DNA of 64,000 nucleotides from Chimonanthus salicifolius (taxonomy: Eukaryota; Streptophyta; Magnoliopsida; Laurales; Calycanthaceae): contig CM023532.1 of assembly GCA_013350335.1 (NCBI GenBank), positions 94,237,064-94,301,063 of the forward strand, in the 5' to 3' direction. Position 1 is the first letter of the stretch. Each line of letters starts with the position of its first letter. Below are positions 48,895 through 61,419 of this stretch, piece by piece. Position numbers and translations under genes: made by a program. The notes below the pieces were generated by a model. It ran no database searches. It saw only the letters and a list, made by a program, of their open reading frames with translations, and was not told where the DNA came from.

Positions 48895-51800
48895 TCATCT
48901 AGTATCCATAGCCTTCTTCTCCAATATGCAATCTTCAGATAGTGGATCCTCCCGCTCTACCCATAAGTCATCAATGGGTGGTAGTCGTGTCTCTTTATCT
49001 AAATCTTCATCAAGCATAGAAGATTCAAACAGTTTCAAGTTCTCGGCATTGATGATCGAGTACATCTGCATATACGATGGTAGATCCAGTTGGAATGCAT
49101 TATCTCCAATTTTCTTGATGATTCTGAATGGTCCATATCTGATGGGCTTCAACTTCTTTCCTACTCCCTTCAACCACTCTTTGCTCAACTTCAGCCAAAC
49201 AAGATCACTTTTTTGGAATGTACGTTCCACCTGATGTCGATCATGTCGGTCCTTGTATCTTTGTTGTGAACGTTGCGGTTGTGCCTCTACTTCTTTGTGC
49301 ACCTTAGCTATCTTCTCAAGAAATTGTTGAGCTCTAGCTCTGTCATCCTCTTCATTTCCTTCAAACTGACCGTCCCCAAAGGTGAAAGCCAAATAAAAAA
49401 GGCTTTGAGGTAAATAATCCAAACAGACTGCAAAAGGCGACTTCTATGTCGAACTATGAATAGCACGATTGAAGGCAAACTGCAAATATGAGAGACTAGT
49501 ATCGCAAGTCTTAGGATACTTGGAATTGTAGCCTCGAAGGAGGTGCACCATAGTCATGTTCACTACCTCTGTCTGTCCATCAGTTTGTAGATGAAATGCC
49601 TTGCTCCTCTTTAGCCTGGTATCCAACATTCCCCAAAGTGAGTTCCAAAAATGACTGAGGAATCGACTATATCTGTCCGAGACAATCAACATAGGCAACC
49701 CATAATGCTTCCAAACATGGTCAAAAATAGCTTCACTGCTGCCTCTCCTATCATTGTATGCTTACAAGTGATGAGTTCCACCATCTTGCTAAACTGATCC
49801 AGAATAACAAACAGATAATCGTATCCATACTTGGTCTTCAGTAAACCTCCCAAAAAGTCCATCGAAATACTCTCCTAGGGTCTTATAGGTATTGGCAAAG
49901 GAGTATACAATCCTACCTTCCTGTTCGATGGCTTCGAAGTGTTGCAAAGAACGCAACCACTGATGTATCACATCTAGCCGCATCTTCGGCCAAAAGACAT
50001 ACCTCTGCAGATTAAGTAGTGTCTTCTCAACCCCAAAATGTCCCGCGACTCAGGAGGTATGAGCTTCTCTAACCCACTGTAATTTGCCCCTGTCTTTCAG
50101 TATACACAGCTGTGACCCATTATACATCAACTCATCCTTCAGTTCAAACTCCATAGTCTAACCTTGTTGTAGCTTTCAAACACTGTCTTGAAGTCTTCAT
50201 CAGTTTCATACCCTTGTGCATACTTACTAAGGGCCATAGGCTGGATTTGCATTGCCACCGTGAGAGTGGAGCTCATCTGTATAGGTGGTCTAGACAACGT
50301 ATCAACCAGCTTATTTGTGGCTCTTTTCTTGTATTTAATCACCAGATTAAACTGTTGCAAATATGACATCCACTTCATATGACGAGCTTGCTGCAACTTT
50401 GACCAAGTTTGTAAAAATTGAAGGAGTTTATGGACGGTGTGGATTATAACATCCTTCCCCAATAGATATACATGTCAATTCTTCACTGCTTGGTGCAAAA
50501 CATACATCGCCATGTCATAAGTGGGGTAATTCATCACTGGACCACTGAACATCTCAGAATGGTAAGCCACTGGTCGTCCATCCTATAATAAAACAACTGC
50601 CATGACATATGTAGATGCATCCGCCTCAACCTCAAAGGGCAATGCAAATTTGGCAATGCCAACACTGGGACTTCCAAAATCTTTCGTTTCAACAACTGAA
50701 AAGTATCCTCCTACTTCTTAGTCCATTCAAACTTTTGATTGGCCTTTGTCAATGCATGCAAAGGCGTTGCAATCTGTGAAAAGTGGCGGATGAACTTCCG
50801 CAGGTACTAACAAGCTCCCATAATTCTTTTCACTTCAGTCACTGAACGAGGTATAGGAAATTTGGTAATGGCCTCTATTTTTAAAGGGTCGACCTTCAAC
50901 TCTCCTGCGCCAACTACAAAACCCAAATACACTAACAACAGCTTCCCAAATTCACATTTCTTTCCATTCAGCTGGAGCTGAATCTCCCTCAACACCCCTA
51001 ACACCTTCTTCAGATGAGTAATATGATCATCCCATGTCTTGTTATAGATCAAAATATCATCCAGATACACAATAACAAAATCTTCAATGAAAGGACGCAA
51101 TACCTCATTCATCAATCTCATGAAGGTCGCAGGTGCGTTGCATAATCCAAATGGCATGACCAGCCATTCAAATTTCCCCTGTCTGGTCTTGAATGCAGTA
51201 TTCCAGGTATCTTCTTTGCGAACCCGAACTTGGTGATAACCAGACTTCATGTCCAACTTTTTCAAAAAGTGGGCTCCTTGTAGTTGACCCAATAGATCAT
51301 CAATCCTCGGTAAAGGGTACCGATTCTTGATTGAAATTTTGTTCAAGGCACTGTAATTGATGCACAATCTCCAGCCTCCGTCCTTTTTAAGCACCAACAA
51401 TACTAGAGATCCACAAGGTGAACAACTATATTTGGGGAGTGATCTAACAACTCTTGGATTTGTTGTCGGATCTCATCATTCTCAGTGGCTGAGGTGTGGT
51501 ACAAACCCAAGTTAGGTAGAGAAGCATCTCCTACCAACTGTATGTTATGCTCCACAGGTCTCCGTTGTGGTAGACCTTGTACCTCTTCGAATAGCTCCTT
51601 GAAAGTCAGCTTGACTTTCTCAACTTCAGACCCTTGCTTAGGGGTGAGTGATACTATAGAGAGTGTCACCTTAGCTGGAGACTGTTCCTGTGTCTGATCA
51701 TCAGCAGGACAAGCATTTACCATCCTCTTGGCCTGTGTAGCAGTGACCCAAGAAGTGGTGGTCTGTATTTTGTAGGCATTGATGTGAAACTCCTTTCCGT

Positions 51801-52271
51801 CCTTCACAAACCGATACTTGTGCTGCCGTCTATAGTGAATGGCATCCTGGTCCCACAAATATGGACTCCCCAATATGACCTGACACACATCTAATGGAAC
51901 CACCTCACATGTCACCTCATCAATGTACTTCTCTGTGATAGCAAATTTGAAGGTATACTGCTTAGTGATCTTCATCTTTACATCTTTCTGTATCCACCCC
52001 AATGGATAGGGTCGTGGATGTACTGTAGTCACCAAACTCATCATTTGTACCAAACACTCTGAAATAAGATTTTTCTGACTCCAGGGTCGACTATTGCCTC
52101 AATCACACTTTGTTTCACTTGAATCTTCAAGTGAAAAAGTTTTTCTCTTAACTCAGAATTCTGAGAAGTCTCTGCAATCTTCGCCATGAAGGAAAGCTCA
52201 CTGTCAGTTTTTTGTAGCTCCTCAATCTCCTCTACCTCATGAACATTCACCATTGCCTTTTTATCCTTCAT
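48895..52271 (-). pseudogene. Pol of reverse gypsy, degraded
   Basis: Minus strand from 52271: a protease-like region with the active-site triad altered to DPG (AIVDPGVRKILF) and a conserved VILGSPYLWDQDAIHYRR block. Reverse transcriptase follows (51400-50807): KKDGGWRLCINYSALNKIS, MPFGLCNAPATFM, catalytic YLDDIL. RNase H remnant (50462-50139) ends in NKLVDTLSRPP. Integrase: SDRYSRF and HLQTDGQTEVVN (49698-49444) and a C-terminal GPFRIIKKIGDNAFQLDLP (49422-48895). At least six frame changes or stops separate these pieces, so no polyprotein can be made. Confidence 0.88.
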
Positions 52272-53218
52272 TCGGCGTTGTTCTGGGTGTAGTTTCCAGC
52301 ACTTATCTTTGTATTACCAACCCTTTCGCAGTGGTCACAAGTAAGACCTTTTGCATTACACAACTTCCTCGGCTGACTAGACTCACCCTTGTTGTTGCTA
52401 CCCATACAAGATCTTCCTTCGAAATTCGGCCTGACTTCAACCCTATCAGATTTCTTGTTCTTTGCCTCTATGGTGATGGCCTTCATTGTAACTTCATTGA
52501 TGGAGCTAGCTTTGAAAAGTTTTGGCTCCCCCCGAATATATTCAGCTAAACCACCCATACACTTCATAAAAACTTCAAAATCTTTGTTAGAGATGCACGG
52601 TACAATAGCCTGAGTGTGAAACTCAGTGATGTACTCTTGAACCGATTGACTCGATCATTGTCTCAACTACAGCCACCTGATCCACCAGTCTTCCTCATGT
52701 CCAATAGGATAGAATTGTTTTCTGACCAACTTCTTAAACTTACTCCAAGTTAAACTTGATATGTCGTGGTGTTTCACATAAGCATTCCACCATGTCAGTG
52801 CATGTCCTGACATCTTCAGTCTTGCAAAACTGATTTTCTGTGCACTAGTGTACACATAGAGAGTAAAATAGTTCTCCATTTGTTCCATCCAATTGTCTAA
52901 TTTATCTACATCAACTACACCATCATAAGTAGGAATTTCTTTTTTGAAATCTACTTTGAAAGGTTTCTTACCGGACTGATCGGCTCCCAACAAGGCTTCC
53001 TGGGTCTACTTGACCTCTTCCTCTACTTCTTCCTCCTCGTTTGTCTCGTCTGCATCTGTCGGTTCAATCCTCTTCTTGTTGGACGAACCCGCAGACGTCT
53101 GTTTCGGAGAGGATTTTGAGGTAGTACCTTCCACCAACTTGGTGATTAATTCCGTCAATGCGGTCATTTGTTCCTCCAATTTAAAGAAATGCTCCTTCAA
53201 TTCGTCATTCGCAGCCAT
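52272..53218 (-). pseudogene. Gag of reverse gypsy, degraded
   Basis: ATG at 53218 on minus begins MAANDELKEHFFKLEEQM, a short coiled coil, then an acidic stretch (TDADETNEEEEVEEE) and a stop near 53008. The retrotransposon gag domain follows at 52993-52667: DKLDNWMEQMENYF, ARLKMSGHALTWWNAYV, KQFYPIGHEEDWW. A possible CxxC remnant (CDHCERVGN) lies near 52330; the knuckle is not intact. Confidence 0.82.
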
Positions 53219-53345
53219 ATCCGTCTTTCTCAAGATTCTCCTTTTTTTAAAACAAAGGGGCTCTGAGAGTTCTTTACTAGACTTCTGGTATTGATCACGT
53301 GTCAAGACCATATACCCTAGGCTTCCCAAAAAGATGAAACCGATC

Positions 53346-53357
53346 TACTGATACCAA
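53346..53357 (-). other. Primer-binding site of reverse gypsy
   Basis: Read on minus: GTTGGTATCAGT, the initiator-Met type core TTGGTATCAG, two bases inside the 5' LTR. Confidence 0.7.
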
Positions 53358-53359
53358 CT

Positions 53360-53603
53360 TGATCCGATAATCCGGACGTTTTGATTGATAGTGGATAGAA
53401 AAATAGTGGAAGAATGAGAAACAAGAAAAGACACAAAATTTTGGGACGTGGAAACTTCCTCTTTTTGGTCTTTTTGATTAATTTTCTCAAATACCAATTG
53501 TACAATCTCTATGGAGTGCATCCACAGGTTGGAGACCGCCAAAAACAAAAGTGAAAAGGGATAAAAGTGGGCAGAAGCTGCCTAGAACAGTCGAAAATTG
53601 CTC
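53360..53603 (-). repeat. 5' LTR of reverse gypsy, truncated
   Basis: Matches 47981-48224 (e.g. AATCCGGACGTTTTG, CACAAAATTTTGG). The remaining 520 bp, including the hairpin array, are missing where the copia LTR begins. Confidence 0.88.
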
Positions 53604-55147
53604 TGAAAGTTCTCCCTTTAGTGCTAGAACACAATTGACCCTAGGAGGGGGGTGAATAGGTCAATCTGAAAATCGTTGGTCCTTTTAAAAATATTTGATT
53701 GATTAGATTTTATGCAGCAGATATTGTAATCAAGTGTTTGTGTGTTGGCAATAGTGATTATCAATCAACATAATAAATTAGCTCTAACACCATAAGAACA
53801 AGGACACAAGTAAAGATCAACACCCACAAGACCAATTTATAATGGTTCGGTTAGCCAACCTACATCCACTGTTACGATTAGCTCAACCTTAAGCTATCCC
53901 CAAATCAACTAAGTGAGGACTTACACCCTCAGAATTAGAGTAGGAATTCCACCTCACTCATTTGGGTGGGAATTTCACCCACCACATGTAGAATAGGAAT
54001 TCCACCTATTCGAATTGGTTGGGAATTCCACCCACCACATGTGCCAAAGATGAAGCTCTAGATTTTTTATAGTGATTCAGGAGCCAAGCCTCCTTAATGC
54101 ACTTTCTCAGGATAAAGGTTTTAAACAAAATTAAAACCAAGAAGCACTTGCCTTTGTAGCTCTATCTCGTTGATGTGTGCTTCTCAAAGATCCACCCAAT
54201 GTGTGCCCGAGTTAATCCCGACGCTCCACCTTTAGCCGTCGTTGAGTAATCACAATCTCAGGGTAACTAGGAAATTGGTTCTACCAATATCTATCCTAGT
54301 TGTATATCCGTTCCCCTCTCTCTCTTTACACAACCTCAATCACTATGATTGGTTGTATTAGATTTCCCAACTGTAAACACAAGAGAGAGAGAGTGATCCT
54401 TCTGTTGGCCTTTATTTAGGCAAACTAATAATGATGAGGGGTCCAACAAATTTGCCAAATGATGTGAAACGGTTGCATAAGGATTGGTATTTATAGAGAA
54501 GGCAACCTGTTTCAGAAACTATCATGTACCGACAGGTCGGGAGCATCAAAGAGTCGGTGACTAAGAATATTACCGTTCAACCACCCAACCGTTGAGCATT
54601 AAATGCACTCCCAACGGCATAATTTATACCCGGTCGACAGGTCGGTGTCACCGATGGGTCGACAGTCATGTCACCGAGAGGTCGGTCCATACGAGGGTCT
54701 CGATCTGGAGGCAGCACCATGTAGACAGAGTTTCATGTCCCGAAACTTGTCTTGTCCAGAACGACCTGTCGTCCTTTACCGAGGGGTCGGTCCTGATGCT
54801 TTCGATCAGTCTTGAAATACCGAGATGTCTATTTTCTCTAGAGCCCACTTGAGTTCAAAGTCCAGAACTCACAAGTTTTTCATCGACGAGTCGTTGACCA
54901 CGAGGGGTCGTTAGGTTCATCACTGAGGGATTGGTTCACACGAGACTCTCAATCAGAGGCTTATCCAGAATGACAGTTCTATGACCTAGAACCTCTGTCA
55001 ATCTGGCCTACCAGTCTATGACAACGATGGGTTGACCCTTTCTCCACTGAGGGGTCGGTGAGAACGATTGGTTGACCTGACGGTGAACTTAATTCATATT
55101 TCCAAGTTCGCTTCTTATTCATTGTCAAGCTTCCTCTCTAAGCTTAA
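53604..55147 (-). repeat. Copia LTR, reverse strand, truncated
   Basis: TGAAAGTTCTCCC on plus is the end (on minus) of the same copia LTR superfamily as 4482 and 13247. Similarity runs through the CGACCCCTCG-type repeats and TATA box (54488-54495) to about 55147, where the first 240-260 bp expected at the LTR start are missing. No target duplication can be shown. Short frames in it (54592-54852) are LTR sequence, not genes. Confidence 0.85.
54488..54495 (-). promoter_or_regulatory. Probable LTR TATA box
   Basis: TATTTATA on plus, equivalent to the boxes in the other LTRs of this family. Confidence 0.45.
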
Positions 55148-55227
55148 TCAACTTCATCCATGTTTTTCATTTTGACCAAAAAATTACATGAAAAATTAGG
55201 AAAATCAATTATCAAAAATGTAATCCA
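55148..55227. repeat. Host tandem repeat, unit 1 (left part)
   Basis: CTTCATCCATG...AAATTACATGAAAAATTAGG...AAAAATGTAATCCA matches 58490-58570. It is continued, after the LINE insertions, at 58264-58440. The unit is about 330 bp. Confidence 0.75.
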
Positions 55228-57678
55228 GGTTCACTTGAGAAGAAAGGAGAAGATGCCAGGTTTGCATTTTAAGATCGAAATGGAAAAAGCCTATGATTGT
55301 ATTGACTGGTCTTTTGTTCGCTATTTATTTGAGAGGATGCGTTTTTATGGTAGATGAAGGAAGTGGATGAATGCTTGTGTGGAAGACACAAGGTACTCTA
55401 TCTTGGTGAACGGTTCGCCGTCGTCCCCAATCTCTGCAACTAGGGGATTGAGACAGGGGGACCCACTCTCTCCTCGCATTTTCACGATGATTGGGGAGAG
55501 CCTCAGTAGATTAGTGTTGAAGGCCAAGGTCTTGCATTGTTAAGGGCCTCGAGGTTAGTCCTAGGGGGGCGGTGGTCACTCATCTTCAATTTGCGGATGA
55601 CACTTTATTTTTCTGTGACCCCACTGGTTCTGAGGTATTGGGTTTTCGTGCTGTGCTCAGATGCTTTAAGCTGGTGTCGGGCCTACGAATTAACCTTGGT
55701 AAGAGTACCCTTATGGTGTTGAGGTGGAGAATCCTCAGATTAAATATTGGGCTGATTTGGTAGGGTGTAGTATTGGGAATATAACCTTTTCGTACTTGGG
55801 CCTTCCAGTTGGCGGAAACCCCAGGCTGAAGAATTTTTGGACTCCAGATGTGGAAAGGGTGGAGAGAAAGTTGGTTGGGTGGGGTAAGAAATTTCTTTCT
55901 TTAGGCGGTAAAGTGACTTTGATTAAGTCGGTGTTGATAAATCTTCCCACTTATTTCATATCCCTATTTGTTATCCCCATTGAAGTGGCTAACAAAATTG
56001 AAAACTTGTTCAGAAGATTTCTTTGGGGTGATCATTCACAGAAGAGGAGAGTCCACTTAGTTGCCTAGTCTGAGGTGACTAAAGTTATTTCCAAAGGTGG
56101 TTTAGGTATTTTCCTATTCGGTTGAGAAATGAAGCATTATTATGTAAATGGGGTTGGCATTTCGGTCGTTAACCTAATGCCTTGTGGGTTCGCGTTTTGT
56201 CTGCTAAGTATGGTACTTCGGATTTGAACAAGTTGTCCTTGGGGGAGGAGGTGGAAAAAAAGGGGTTCTGGGATGCTTAAAGCTTGGCGGAAGGTGTATC
56301 AGGGGAGGACTGAAGGTGGTAAGCTTTTCAGGGAGCGCCTTAGACTTCTGGTGGGTAAGGGTAACCATACTTTCTTTTGGGAGGACTTATCGTTAGGTGA
56401 TAGACCTTTGACAGAGTGCTTCCCCCGTTTATTCAGGATTGCTTGCGACAAAAGGGATTCTAGTTTGCGATGCTTATGGTGTCAGCGACCAGGGTATTTC
56501 TTGGCATGTTTCTTTTAGGAGGGATCTAAGGACATTTGAGATCGATTATTCGATGAACTTAATGCCCAGTTGCTGAGTTTTCCGGTTGATCTAGTGGGTG
56601 AAGATGAATTGGTTTGGACCGGTGATTCGTTGGGCTTGTTCTCTGTTAAGGCTATGATTGAAGTTAGGAATCGCTGTGATTATGATGTTTCGGCACCCCA
56701 GCCCTTAGTGTGGAAATGCCTGGCTCCACTAAGGGTTCAACTGTTTGTTTGGTGTTGTTTGAAAAAGAAAATTTTACCTAGGGCTGACTTGATACATAGA
56801 GGTATGCTGGGTGATGATAGTGACATCAGTTGTCCCCTTTGTGGCTCGGCTAATGAGACTGTTGACCATCTTTTTAATTCTTTCCCTCTGAGTTGGAAAT
56901 TGTGGAGCTACTTTTGGGATCTTATGGGTGTTTCTTGGATTTCATTTGGATCGTTGGAGGGTCTAGCGAGATCCTGGTTTATCCCTAATTGTAACCGCAG
57001 AAGGAAGTGGGCCTGGATCACTGTCCCTGTCGTGGTCCTTTGGTCATTTGGAAGGAAAGGAACGCTAGGATCTTTGAAGGTAAGATTATGGAAACTAGGG
57101 ATCTCATTCAGAAAGCAAAATAGAATTTATGTGTCTGTCCTTGCTCACATCAAGCTTTTAGCTAACTTAAAGCCTCTGACCTTATTCAGTGTTGGGAAGG
57201 GGGCTTAATGTCTAGCCCTCGGATTCGCAATAATCTCTTAGATTGGTCCCCACCGACCTTTGGAACGTTGAAGTTTAATGTGGATGGGGCCTCTAGGGGG
57301 TCCAGTTGGGATTGGTGGGGTTCTTAGGGATTATTTGGGTCCACACAATTGGTGTTTTCTGAATCTGTGGAAATCGTGGAGTCTAACGAGGCTAAACTTC
57401 TTAGCATTTGTGGAGCCCTGTCTTTAGGAGCCGATTTTGGGTGGAGGGGGAAATTAGTGATTGAGAGTGATTCTTCCAATGCAATTAAATGGGCTGAGGG
57501 CTTGAAGCGTCCTCCTTGGAGATTAATTACTTTGGTTATGGAGATTAAGGAGTTAGCCTTGGGTATGGAGGTGTCTTTTATCCACATCAGTCGCTCTGCT
57601 CATGGTGTGGCGGACTTCTTTGCGAAGAACGGCGTGGGTGGCATGATTCGTGGGGCCTTCAGCTTACCTGGAGATTAG
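55228..57678 (+). pseudogene. LINE ORF2 remnant (RT, zinc-binding RT domain, RNase H)
   Basis: Reverse transcriptase pieces: KIEMEKAYDCIDWSF (55265-55315), LRQGDPLSP (about 55450), catalytic FADDTLFF (about 55590), then SYLGLPVGGNPR and LSLGGKVTLIKSVL (55780-55940), typical of plant L1. A zinc-binding RT-associated domain lies at 56580-56920 (LVWKCLAPLRVQLFVW, CPLCGSANETVDHLF). RNase H: FNVDGASRG near 57270, ESDSSNAIKWAEG near 57465, HGVADFFAKNGV near 57610. Several stops and frameshifts break it. The endonuclease domain is absent through truncation. Confidence 0.88.
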
Positions 57679-57846
57679 CTCTTTTGTTGGAGTGGGTTTT
57701 CTTTGTAATTCTGGTGTTTTGTGTATTGTTGTTTTTCTTCTTTCTTTTGGTCTAAGTCTCTTAGGCATTTTTGTGTCTTTTTCTTGTTTTGTAACTACTT
57801 TTTCTTAATATATTCTTCTTCTTTACTGCTCCAAAAAAAAAAAAAA
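55228..57846 (+). mobile_element. L1-type LINE, 5'-truncated, with poly(A) tail
   Basis: A 2.6 kb 3' portion of a non-LTR retrotransposon ends in a 14 A tail at 57833-57846. AATGTAATCCA before it (55217-55227) and AATCTAATCCA after the tail form a near-perfect target duplication, so the 5' truncation is original (incomplete reverse transcription). Confidence 0.88.
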
Positions 57847-57858
57847 TCTAATCCACTA

Positions 57859-58263
57859 ATGAAACAAAAATTCTTAGCATTAGGAGAGCTCTTATAATCT
57901 GGAAAGATATTGGTCAAGGCAATCTGATTGTTGAAGGAGATTCGGCAAATGCATACAAATAGGCATGTGGATTGAGGCGCCCACCTTGGAGATTATCCAC
58001 CGTTGTTAGGGAGGTGAGAGAGTTGGCTAACGAAATGGGAGTATCTTTTGTTAAAGTCGGGCGATCAGCAAATGGTGTGGCGGACTATTTCGCGAAATTG
58101 GGAGTTAACAATCTTTGGGCTGGCGTGTTTATTATTTGATTCTCTTTGTTGTTTTTGTCCTCTTCTTATTTCTTCTCTCTTTGGTCTAACTCTTTTAGAC
58201 CCTTGTTTTCATACTTCTACTCCTTTTTAATGAATTTCTTTTATGACTGCTCAAAAAAAAAAA
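57859..58263 (+). mobile_element. Second L1-type LINE 3' fragment with poly(A) tail
   Basis: 400 bp encoding only the end of a related RNase H domain (VEGDSANAYK-like, RPPWRLSTVVREV, GRSANGVADYFAKLGV) and ending in 11 A at 58253-58263. It is flanked by TCTAATCCACTA (57847-57858) and TGTAATCCACTA (58264-58275), its target duplication. One stop interrupts the frame near 57960. Confidence 0.85.
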
Positions 58264-58693
58264 TGTAATCCACTAAATCAAACCTCCATCAGCCTTCTAA
58301 TTGAATGATTAAATAAAAACAAGAAATTATTTTCAAAAATTCTGAATTTCTCACTTACCTTAGAACAAAAATTTAGATTTAAATTTAAAAAAAAAAATTA
58401 CAAATGCATGAGATCTAACATTTAAACAAAAAGTTGAGTTCTTACAACTATATAAACATTTCCCAAAGAAGTTGAACTCATTTTAATCAATTTCATCCAT
58501 GAATTTCGTTTCTCCCAAGAAATTACATGAAAAAATCGAAAAAATTATTTTCAAAAATGTAATCCACAAAATCAAACCTCCATTATGCTTGTAATTGAAT
58601 GATTAAATGAAAACAACATTTTATTTTAAAAAACCTCAAAATTTTCACTTAACTTAGACTAAAAATTTAGATATAATTAAAAATAATTACAAA
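58264..58693. repeat. Host tandem repeat, rest of unit 1 and start of unit 2
   Basis: AATCAAACCTCCAT and following at 58277 are repeated at 58571, and TTAGATTTAAATTTAA at 58375 has its counterpart near 58670. AT-rich, no gene. Confidence 0.75.
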
Positions 58694-59235
58694 TGTGATA
58701 GACGCCATTTGGGGGTGGGTGTATATGGGCAGATGCGAGGCACTCACAGACTACCATAGTAGGTGATCATTAGTCCCACATTAGAGACAGACTCGTCCAA
58801 CGTAAGATTCATAAGTAGGATGCTTACACTTAATTGCATAAAGACCTTTTCCCTTGGGAAGCTTGGGGAAAACAAAAGTGTGCTAGCATGGGATGGCAAA
58901 GCGAACAATGTCCATACAAGTGAGGGGCGGGTCGTTACAAAGTGATATCAGAGACGATGACAACTCTAGTTTCTAGATGGGTGGATTGTGATGAATGCCA
59001 TGTGGGCGGGTGCGAGGCATTGGCAGGCTATAACACTAGCAAGCTATCATAGTAAGAGATCATTAGTCCTACATCAGAAACGAACTCGTCCAACGTGAGG
59101 TTCATAAGTAGGATGCTTACACTTCATTATATGGAGGCTTTTTCTCAAGAAAATATATGGGGAAAACATAAACGTACGCTAGTATGGGCTAGCAAAACGG
59201 ACAATATTTATACAAGTGAATGGCAGGTCCTTACA
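58694..59235 (+). mobile_element. TRIM element (542 bp)
   Basis: Two direct repeats, 58694-58939 (246 bp) and 58987-59235 (249 bp), both TGTGAT...TTACA, enclose only 47 bp. The interior starts with TGATATCAGAGACG, a degenerate initiator-Met primer site. Flanks are ACAAA at 58689-58693 and 59236-59240. This is the architecture of a terminal-repeat retrotransposon in miniature: no coding capacity, mobilised in trans by an autonomous LTR element. Both LTRs contain TTAGTCC(C/T)ACAT and TCGTCCAACGT blocks. Confidence 0.93.
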
Positions 59236-59240
59236 ACAAA

Positions 59241-61419
59241 CACATATGATCTAACATTTAAACATCATATTCATCTACGAAAATACAAATGCGAAGGAAA
59301 AATGAGGTCTTTAGAAGCTAATACCTTGAGAAGTAAAGGGTTTTCTTAAAAAATCCCAGAAAAAAAAAATGCACTAGTGGTATATCTAACGATGAACTCG
59401 GCCTTAGATGGTGTGGATAGTAAAAAAATGGGCCGAAAATAGCGTCATTTGGAGGTTAAAATGCAAAGACTTGGGAAATTTTTCTTTTTATGGGTCGGTT
59501 GCTGCCCCAAAGGGATGTGAAAGAGAGAAGAGAGGAAACCTTTGGATTTTCTCTCTCATGGTCCCCATGTAACATAAAAAAATTCCACTATGGACACTAT
59601 CTTGACCGCAATGGGCCATGACGGTTTGCCAAGATGGTTCCCGTTGTGGCGCAACGGACGCTCAATGATACGCCACACAATGTTGCGGTGACCATTTGTC
59701 CGATATGGAACGTATTTGCCGAATTCTTAATCTGAGGTCCAACCACTTCAAATGAGTTTCTCTCAATTTATATTTTATTGAGGATATTTTTAAACTGTCC
59801 CAAGTACAAAAGTTCTTTATCTTCAAAGTTAATAATATATTCATCCAACATAACATGCACATCTTAATCACTCTAAATTTGTCTATTTATCTTTAGTTTA
59901 TTGTCCAATATTACTTTATACAGCATTGTAAGTCTGATAATTGTCTTATAAAATCATCCTTCTAACCAATATAGAATTCTCAATTTACACAAAACTCCAC
60001 TAATTTATCTATGTTTGTTCGATTTCTAAAAAAAAAAGTAACAGAAGAACACTATTGACTTGATAAAATCTTTGTTGCCATTAATGAGAATGATAAATTG
60101 AAAAATGAGAGGCTAAGGATGAAAAAGTCAATTCAAAACCTGAAAATAGTTCAAATCCAAGCTAAGGTTTTGCTCACTCCAATTCGGCCTGCATAGATTT
60201 AGGTTTTCCAAAATCCAAGGTCTCCTTTTTAGACCCCTAACTAGCCAGTCAACAACTATTCCATTTAAGTTCATACCGTAAACTACAAAGGTGTTGACCA
60301 CTTCCCTATTTGTGGTTTCTAAATTCCAAGTACTTCCCAAAACTAAAATACACTTAGCTACCATCAATTCTTGGTTTCACAGATACCCATCCTCCTGAAG
60401 TATTTTCATTGTCTCTGGCTAGAAGGTGTCAAAGAATAATGGTAATAGGTCTTAAAAGAAAAAAAGGAATAATGGTAATAATAATAATAATATCAAACAT
60501 GAGCTACTTTGTGCCTTGTGGCTACCATTTTCTTGACTAATTTATGTCTGTGATAATATGGGAACTTGCAAGGCTCCTTATGTTAGATGAGAGTATGAGA
60601 CATTAATGTGATGCCCTTTCCATGAAAAATCTTTGTATTGCACTCAGGTATCCATTTTTTGCTATTCTGGGTTGCGCTTTTTCGGTGCTTTGATTCAGAA
60701 CAGCCATGCTTTTCAGGAAATGTCATTTGACATTGATGTTTAAATTCTTTTCTTTTAGACCAATTTGATGGGATTTTTATTTTATATGTATCTTGACCCT
60801 TTACATTTCAATACAAGTCCTCTACTAACAAAGAAAAGGATTGGAACAAAAGATGCCTGTCAAGGGAATTTAAGCTATGTGATCTATCAATCAAAGGTTT
60901 ACAGAGATGTGGTTTCTTGATCTCCATTCAGGAGCATGATCAAAACAGATGACTCACAGGTGCCATGGTTCAGAGCTTCATTCCTTCACCATTTGAAGTG
61001 AGCTTGTGAAAGAATTACAATCGCTTGAAAGAATTCATAACATCTTTAGCATTTGCTCTCACTTTCAGTTGGGTGATCCACAACATGATTCCTCATCGAC
61101 TTGTTTCATTCTCTGCAATCCTTGTTATATGATCACCATCTGAGGCAATCCTTTTGTAACATACTCTGCTCATTAGTAACGGCTAAACTAATGGAGAGCT
61201 ACAGTATTGTAGACAGTAGAATGCCTTGTTCCTATCTAAGTAATGCATTGCCACTGATGATAACAATCCAAGCAAGACATACTTAATATAAACCTACTCT
61301 GTATCAGCATGACTCTTAGGTTGCTTAAATGGATTGTCTTCAAATTTTTAACACCATCACAACTAATCAAAAGTTGATATACATGATAACTCTCAATGAT
61401 TATGGCAGAAAAGCTGTGC
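59241..61419. other. AT-rich intergenic stretch, no gene recognised
   Basis: 59241-59345 continues the host repeat after the TRIM (ATCTAACATTTAAAC matches 58413). Beyond that I see no conserved frame, RNA gene or repeat, apart from an (AAT)n run at about 60475-60492 and an A-run near 59360. The part nearest 61420 is presumably the 3' untranslated region of the gene on the minus strand; no clear AATAAA was seen. Confidence 0.5.

Larger units (their letters stand above)
47981..53603 (-). mobile_element. Ty3/gypsy element, reverse strand, degraded, 5' LTR truncated
   Basis: The left (3') LTR is 47981-48746 and the right (5') LTR is only 53360-53603. On minus the interior has gag, protease, reverse transcriptase, RNase H and integrase in Ty3/gypsy order. 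It entered the copia-4 LTR; its right edge was cut by a reverse copia LTR and no right target duplication remains. The clade is not certain; a chromovirus of the CRM or Reina type is possible. Confidence 0.87.

Noticed and set aside
58694..59235. TRIM considered as Cassandra (5S-derived LTR)
   Set aside because: The LTR lacks a recognisable 5S internal promoter sequence.
60128..60367. 79-codon minus-strand frame near the gene
   Set aside because: No conserved motif, no splice signals that would link it to the 61420 exon, composition ordinary for AT-rich intergenic DNA.
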